This document shows, in pieces, positions 6,880-9,071 of a stretch of DNA of 9,071 nt (its first letter is position 1; each line of letters opens with the position of its first letter). Under the pieces are notes generated by a model that made no database searches, was not told the DNA's origin, and saw only the letters and a program-made list of their open reading frames with translations. The DNA is from Rhodospirillales bacterium (GTDB lineage: Bacteria; Pseudomonadota; Alphaproteobacteria; QKFK01; SZUA-500), in assembly GCA_003252195.1 (NCBI GenBank), contig QKFK01000161.1, positions 1 to 9,071 on the forward strand, written 5' to 3'. A program made the translations under genes and the position numbers.

Positions 6880-8682
6880 ATGACAGATTTATCTCATATC
6901 AGGAACTTTTCAATTGTTGCTCATATTGACCACGGCAAATCTACACTAGCAGATAGGCTTATTGAGCATTGTGGTGGTTTAGAAAAACGCGAGATGAAAG
7001 AGCAAGTTCTTGATTCAATGGATATTGAAAGAGAACGTGGTATTACCATTAAGGCACAGACTGTGCGCCTTAATTATAAGGCAAAAGATGGTGATGTGTA
7101 TCAACTTAATTTAATGGATACCCCAGGTCACGTTGACTTTTCATATGAAGTAAGCCGATCATTGGCTGCTTGCGAGGGTTCATTATTGGTGGTTGATGCT
7201 TCACAGGGTGTGGAAGCACAAACTTTGGCTAACGTTTATTTGGCAATTGATAATAATCATGAGATTGTCCCTGTCTTAAATAAGATAGATTTGCCATCGG
7301 CTGAGCCAGATAGAATTAAACAACAAATAGAAGATGTGATTGGTATCGATACATCTGAGGCTGTTTTAACATCTGCAAAAACAGGTTTAGGCATAGAAGA
7401 TGTTTTAGAATCTATCGTTACTCGTCTTCCTGCTCCTAAAGGTGATGCATCTGCGCCATTAAAAGCATTGCTAGTTGATTCATGGTACGATTCATATTTA
7501 GGGGTTATAATTCTGGTTAGAATTGTAGATGGCAAGCTAAAGAAAAAAACTTTGGTGCGCATGATGTCAAATAAATCTACATATCAAGTAGAGCGTGTTG
7601 GTGTTTTCTCTCCTAAAATGGTAGAGGTAGATGAGCTTGGTCCAGGTGAAATGGGCTTTATTACCGCAGGTATGAAGAGCGTTAGTGATTGTAAAGTTGG
7701 TGATACAATTACCGAAGAAAGACGCCCAACAGAAAAAGCTCTAGCTGGTTTTAAGCCTAGTATTCCAGTTGTGTTCTGTAGCTTGTTCCCAATCGATAAT
7801 GGGGAATATGATAATTTAAGAGATTCTATTGCAAAGTTGCAGTTAAACGATTCATCTTTGGTTTTCCAACCAGAAACATCTGCTGCTTTAGGTTTGGGAT
7901 TTAGATGTGGCTTCTTGGGGCTCTTGCATATGGAAATCGTGCAAGAAAGATTGGATAGAGAGTTTGATTTAGATCTTATTACCACAGCACCAAGTGTGGC
8001 TTATAAGTTGTATATGACAGATGGAACCTTGATTGATTTGCACAATCCTGCCGATATGCCAGATCCAACTAAAATAGACTACATTGAAGAGCCAATGGTT
8101 AAGGCGACTATTCTTGTGCCCGATGAGTTTTTAGGTCCTGTGTTGAGCTTGTGTACAGAAAAGCGCGGAGAGCAAATAGATTTAACCTATGCAGGTAATC
8201 GTGCGATGGTGGTTTATAATTTGCCACTTAATGAAATCGTGTTTGATTTTTATGATAGGCTCAAATCAATTACTAAGGGCTATGCAAGTTTTGACTATGA
8301 ACTTAATGGTTATAAAGAAAGTAACTTGGTTAAAGTTTCTATTTTGATTAATGCAGAACCTGTTGACGCTTTGTCATTCTTGTGCCACGCAACTCAGGCG
8401 GAATTTAGAGGAAGAAACATTTGTTCTAGGTTAAAAGATTTAATTCCAAGACAGATGTTTAAAATTCCTGTTCAAGCAGCGATAGGTGGTAAAGTTATTG
8501 CTCGTGAGACTATTAGCGCATTCCGCAAAGACGTGACTGCAAAATGTTATGGTGGTGATATAACCCGTAAACGCAAACTTTTAGAAAAACAGAAAAAAGG
8601 TAAAAAGAGAATGCGTCAATTCGGTAAAGTAGATGTGCCACAATCAGCATTTATTGAGGCATTAAAAATGGGAGAAAACTAG
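6880..8682 (+). CDS. lepA: Elongation factor 4 (back-translocating ribosomal GTPase)
   Basis: LepA/EF4 is a translational GTPase that binds the ribosome and affects initiation or stalled elongation; it is near-universal in bacteria. All G motifs are present: AHIDHGKST (14-22), RGITI (53-57), DTPGH (80-84), NKID (134-137) and SAK (165-167). The LepA-specific C-terminal domain is intact, with GGKVIARETISAFRKDVTAKCYGGDITRKRKLLEKQKKGKKRMR. The chosen ATG at 6880 gives 600 residues, the normal length, begins MTDLSHIRNFSIVAHIDHG as in homologues, and has AAGGA at 6870-6874. An in-frame ATG at 6790 would add 30 hydrophobic and basic residues without counterpart in the family and is rejected. It stands alone as a probable single-gene unit ended by a strong hairpin at its stop codon. 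Confidence 0.98.
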   Translation: MTDLSHIRNFSIVAHIDHGKSTLADRLIEHCGGLEKREMKEQVLDSMDIERERGITIKAQTVRLNYKAKDGDVYQLNLMDTPGHVDFSYEVSRSLAACEGSLLVVDASQGVEAQTLANVYLAIDNNHEIVPVLNKIDLPSAEPDRIKQQIEDVIGIDTSEAVLTSAKTGLGIEDVLESIVTRLPAPKGDASAPLKALLVDSWYDSYLGVIILVRIVDGKLKKKTLVRMMSNKSTYQVERVGVFSPKMVEVDELGPGEMGFITAGMKSVSDCKVGDTITEERRPTEKALAGFKPSIPVVFCSLFPIDNGEYDNLRDSIAKLQLNDSSLVFQPETSAALGLGFRCGFLGLLHMEIVQERLDREFDLDLITTAPSVAYKLYMTDGTLIDLHNPADMPDPTKIDYIEEPMVKATILVPDEFLGPVLSLCTEKRGEQIDLTYAGNRAMVVYNLPLNEIVFDFYDRLKSITKGYASFDYELNGYKESNLVKVSILINAEPVDALSFLCHATQAEFRGRNICSRLKDLIPRQMFKIPVQAAIGGKVIARETISAFRKDVTAKCYGGDITRKRKLLEKQKKGKKRMRQFGKVDVPQSAFIEALKMGEN

Positions 8683-8692
8683 GTTTTCTCCC
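8670..8692 (+). terminator. lepA terminator with the stop codon as hairpin loop
   Basis: GGGAGAAAAC (8670-8679) and GTTTTCTCCC (8683-8692) form a perfect ten-pair stem. The three-base loop 8680-8682 is the lepA stop TAG. TTAATTAT follows, a weak T-rich tail. The left arm codes for the last residues of LepA. A factor-independent terminator or 3' end stabiliser is likely; the tail is poorer than the classical T-run. Confidence 0.75.
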
Positions 8693-8705
8693 TTAATTAT
8701 AGACT

Positions 8706-8835
8706 AATAAAGCCCTTTATTGGGGTATGAGTATGGTGAGGGGAGAGCTTTATCAGCCTATCTCTTGCGCTATGTTTCTACACAGCAAATCCCGAAAATT
8801 CTTTTCGCTCCCCCTTGCCCCTAACCAATAAAAGC
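8706..8835. other. Compact element with nested inverted repeats: structured RNA or MITE-like repeat
   Basis: Four pairings nest here. The outer arms are TTTATTGG (8716-8723) and CCAATAAA (8825-8832). Inside, GGGG-(A)-GAGC (8740-8748) pairs with GCTCCCCC (8807-8814, last eight bases) with one bulged A. Within that are a hairpin GCTATGT/ACACAGC (8769-8775, 8780-8786; one mismatch on plus, a G-U pair on minus) and CGAAAA/TTTTCG (8793-8798, 8802-8807). A palindrome AATAAAG-CC-CTTTATT (8706-8721) overlaps the outer left arm and would compete with it. The G-run and C-run make it stand out from the AT-rich surroundings. It lacks the signature sequences of SRP RNA, RNase P RNA and tmRNA. No convincing reading frame crosses it. 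Mobile repeat or small RNA cannot be told apart from one copy. Confidence 0.5.
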
Positions 8836-9071
8836 AAGTAAGAATGAGCCTAGATTGATTCGATTAAAAAAGAATTAAAAGATTAACAGGATTGATAAAA
8901 TTTAATTGCAAATGGAATTAAAGTTATTTATAAAACCTCTTATATATAGGACTTTGCTTGCGTTTTGTAATTAATTTTGGTTGCAATAATTTTTATAGCT
9001 AAGCATTATTTATTATATATAGGTGCTTTTGTGTTGTTAGAATCGCATTTGTGATTGTTTTTAATATACAA
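8836..9071. other. AT-rich non-coding region with an 11-bp direct repeat; no gene seen
   Basis: No start codon with a ribosome-binding site and credible protein is seen. TTATATATAGG occurs at 8940-8950 and again at 9013-9023, each followed by a T- and G-rich stretch, so the two copies are about 73 bp apart. GATT recurs several times in 8853-8895. The region is probably the upstream leader of a gene beyond the window. Confidence 0.45.
8981..9009 (+). promoter_or_regulatory. Promoter-like boxes near the right edge
   Basis: TTGCAA (8981-8986) and CATTAT (9004-9009) are spaced by 17 bp and lie just before the second TTATATATAGG copy. In such AT-rich sequence this could be chance. Confidence 0.25.

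Noticed and set aside
7257..7985. Minus-strand frames within lepA
   Set aside because: Both are shadows of conserved GTPase coding sequence without ribosome-binding sites or recognisable products.
8706..8835. Reading the element after lepA as 4.5S/SRP RNA, RNase P RNA or tmRNA
   Set aside because: The diagnostic conserved stretches of these RNAs (for example the GGAAGGAAGCAGCC-type SRP loop) are not present on either strand.
8693..9071. tRNA gene or CRISPR array in the right-hand non-coding region
   Set aside because: No TTCRANYC-type T-arm with matching acceptor stem and no regularly spaced repeats were found; the only direct repeat has two copies.

Overview
The window is AT-rich and reads as chromosomal DNA from an alphaproteobacterium, probably an uncultured or host-associated low-GC lineage. 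The main clue is gene order: gpmI, an EnvC-like LytM protein, a CtpA protease, a divergent polysaccharide deacetylase (YibQ/DUF610) and rppH form a run that I recall as common in Alphaproteobacteria. This lineage call is recollection plus inference; no marker was searched. TGA is used as a real stop (gene at 763-2079), so the ordinary bacterial code applies.

Region 1-5482 (+) is one tight operon. The 3' half of gpmI (glycolysis) is followed after 6 bp by the EnvC-like protein, then ctpA (ATGA overlap), the membrane-anchored YibQ-like protein (12 bp gap) and rppH (TAATG overlap). Three middle genes act in the envelope: a catalytically degenerate LytM protein that probably activates peptidoglycan amidases, a periplasmic PDZ protease, and a degenerate NodB-fold protein. 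RppH is a cytoplasmic RNA 5'-pyrophosphohydrolase.

Region 5483-5645 separates this operon from two convergent (-) genes and holds two weak hairpins. On the minus strand lie a short MarR-type regulator (5646-5987) and an unrecognised, tyrosine-rich exported or anchored protein (6070-6705). Between them is a 9-bp inverted repeat with 21-bp half-site periodicity, sitting on a plausible marR promoter, which suggests autoregulation.

Region 6706-6879 is a divergent promoter region. lepA (elongation factor 4) fills 6880-8682 (+) and ends in a strong hairpin whose three-base loop is exactly the lepA stop codon. The last 389 bases hold no gene I can support. They contain a compact element (about 8706-8835) with nested inverted repeats, which is either a structured RNA or a small MITE-like repeat, followed by a very AT-rich stretch with a direct repeat and promoter-like sequence.

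Most of the window is ordinary housekeeping sequence. The least explained parts are the element after lepA, the tyrosine-rich protein, and the marR operator. I do not see clear evidence of a new multi-gene system.
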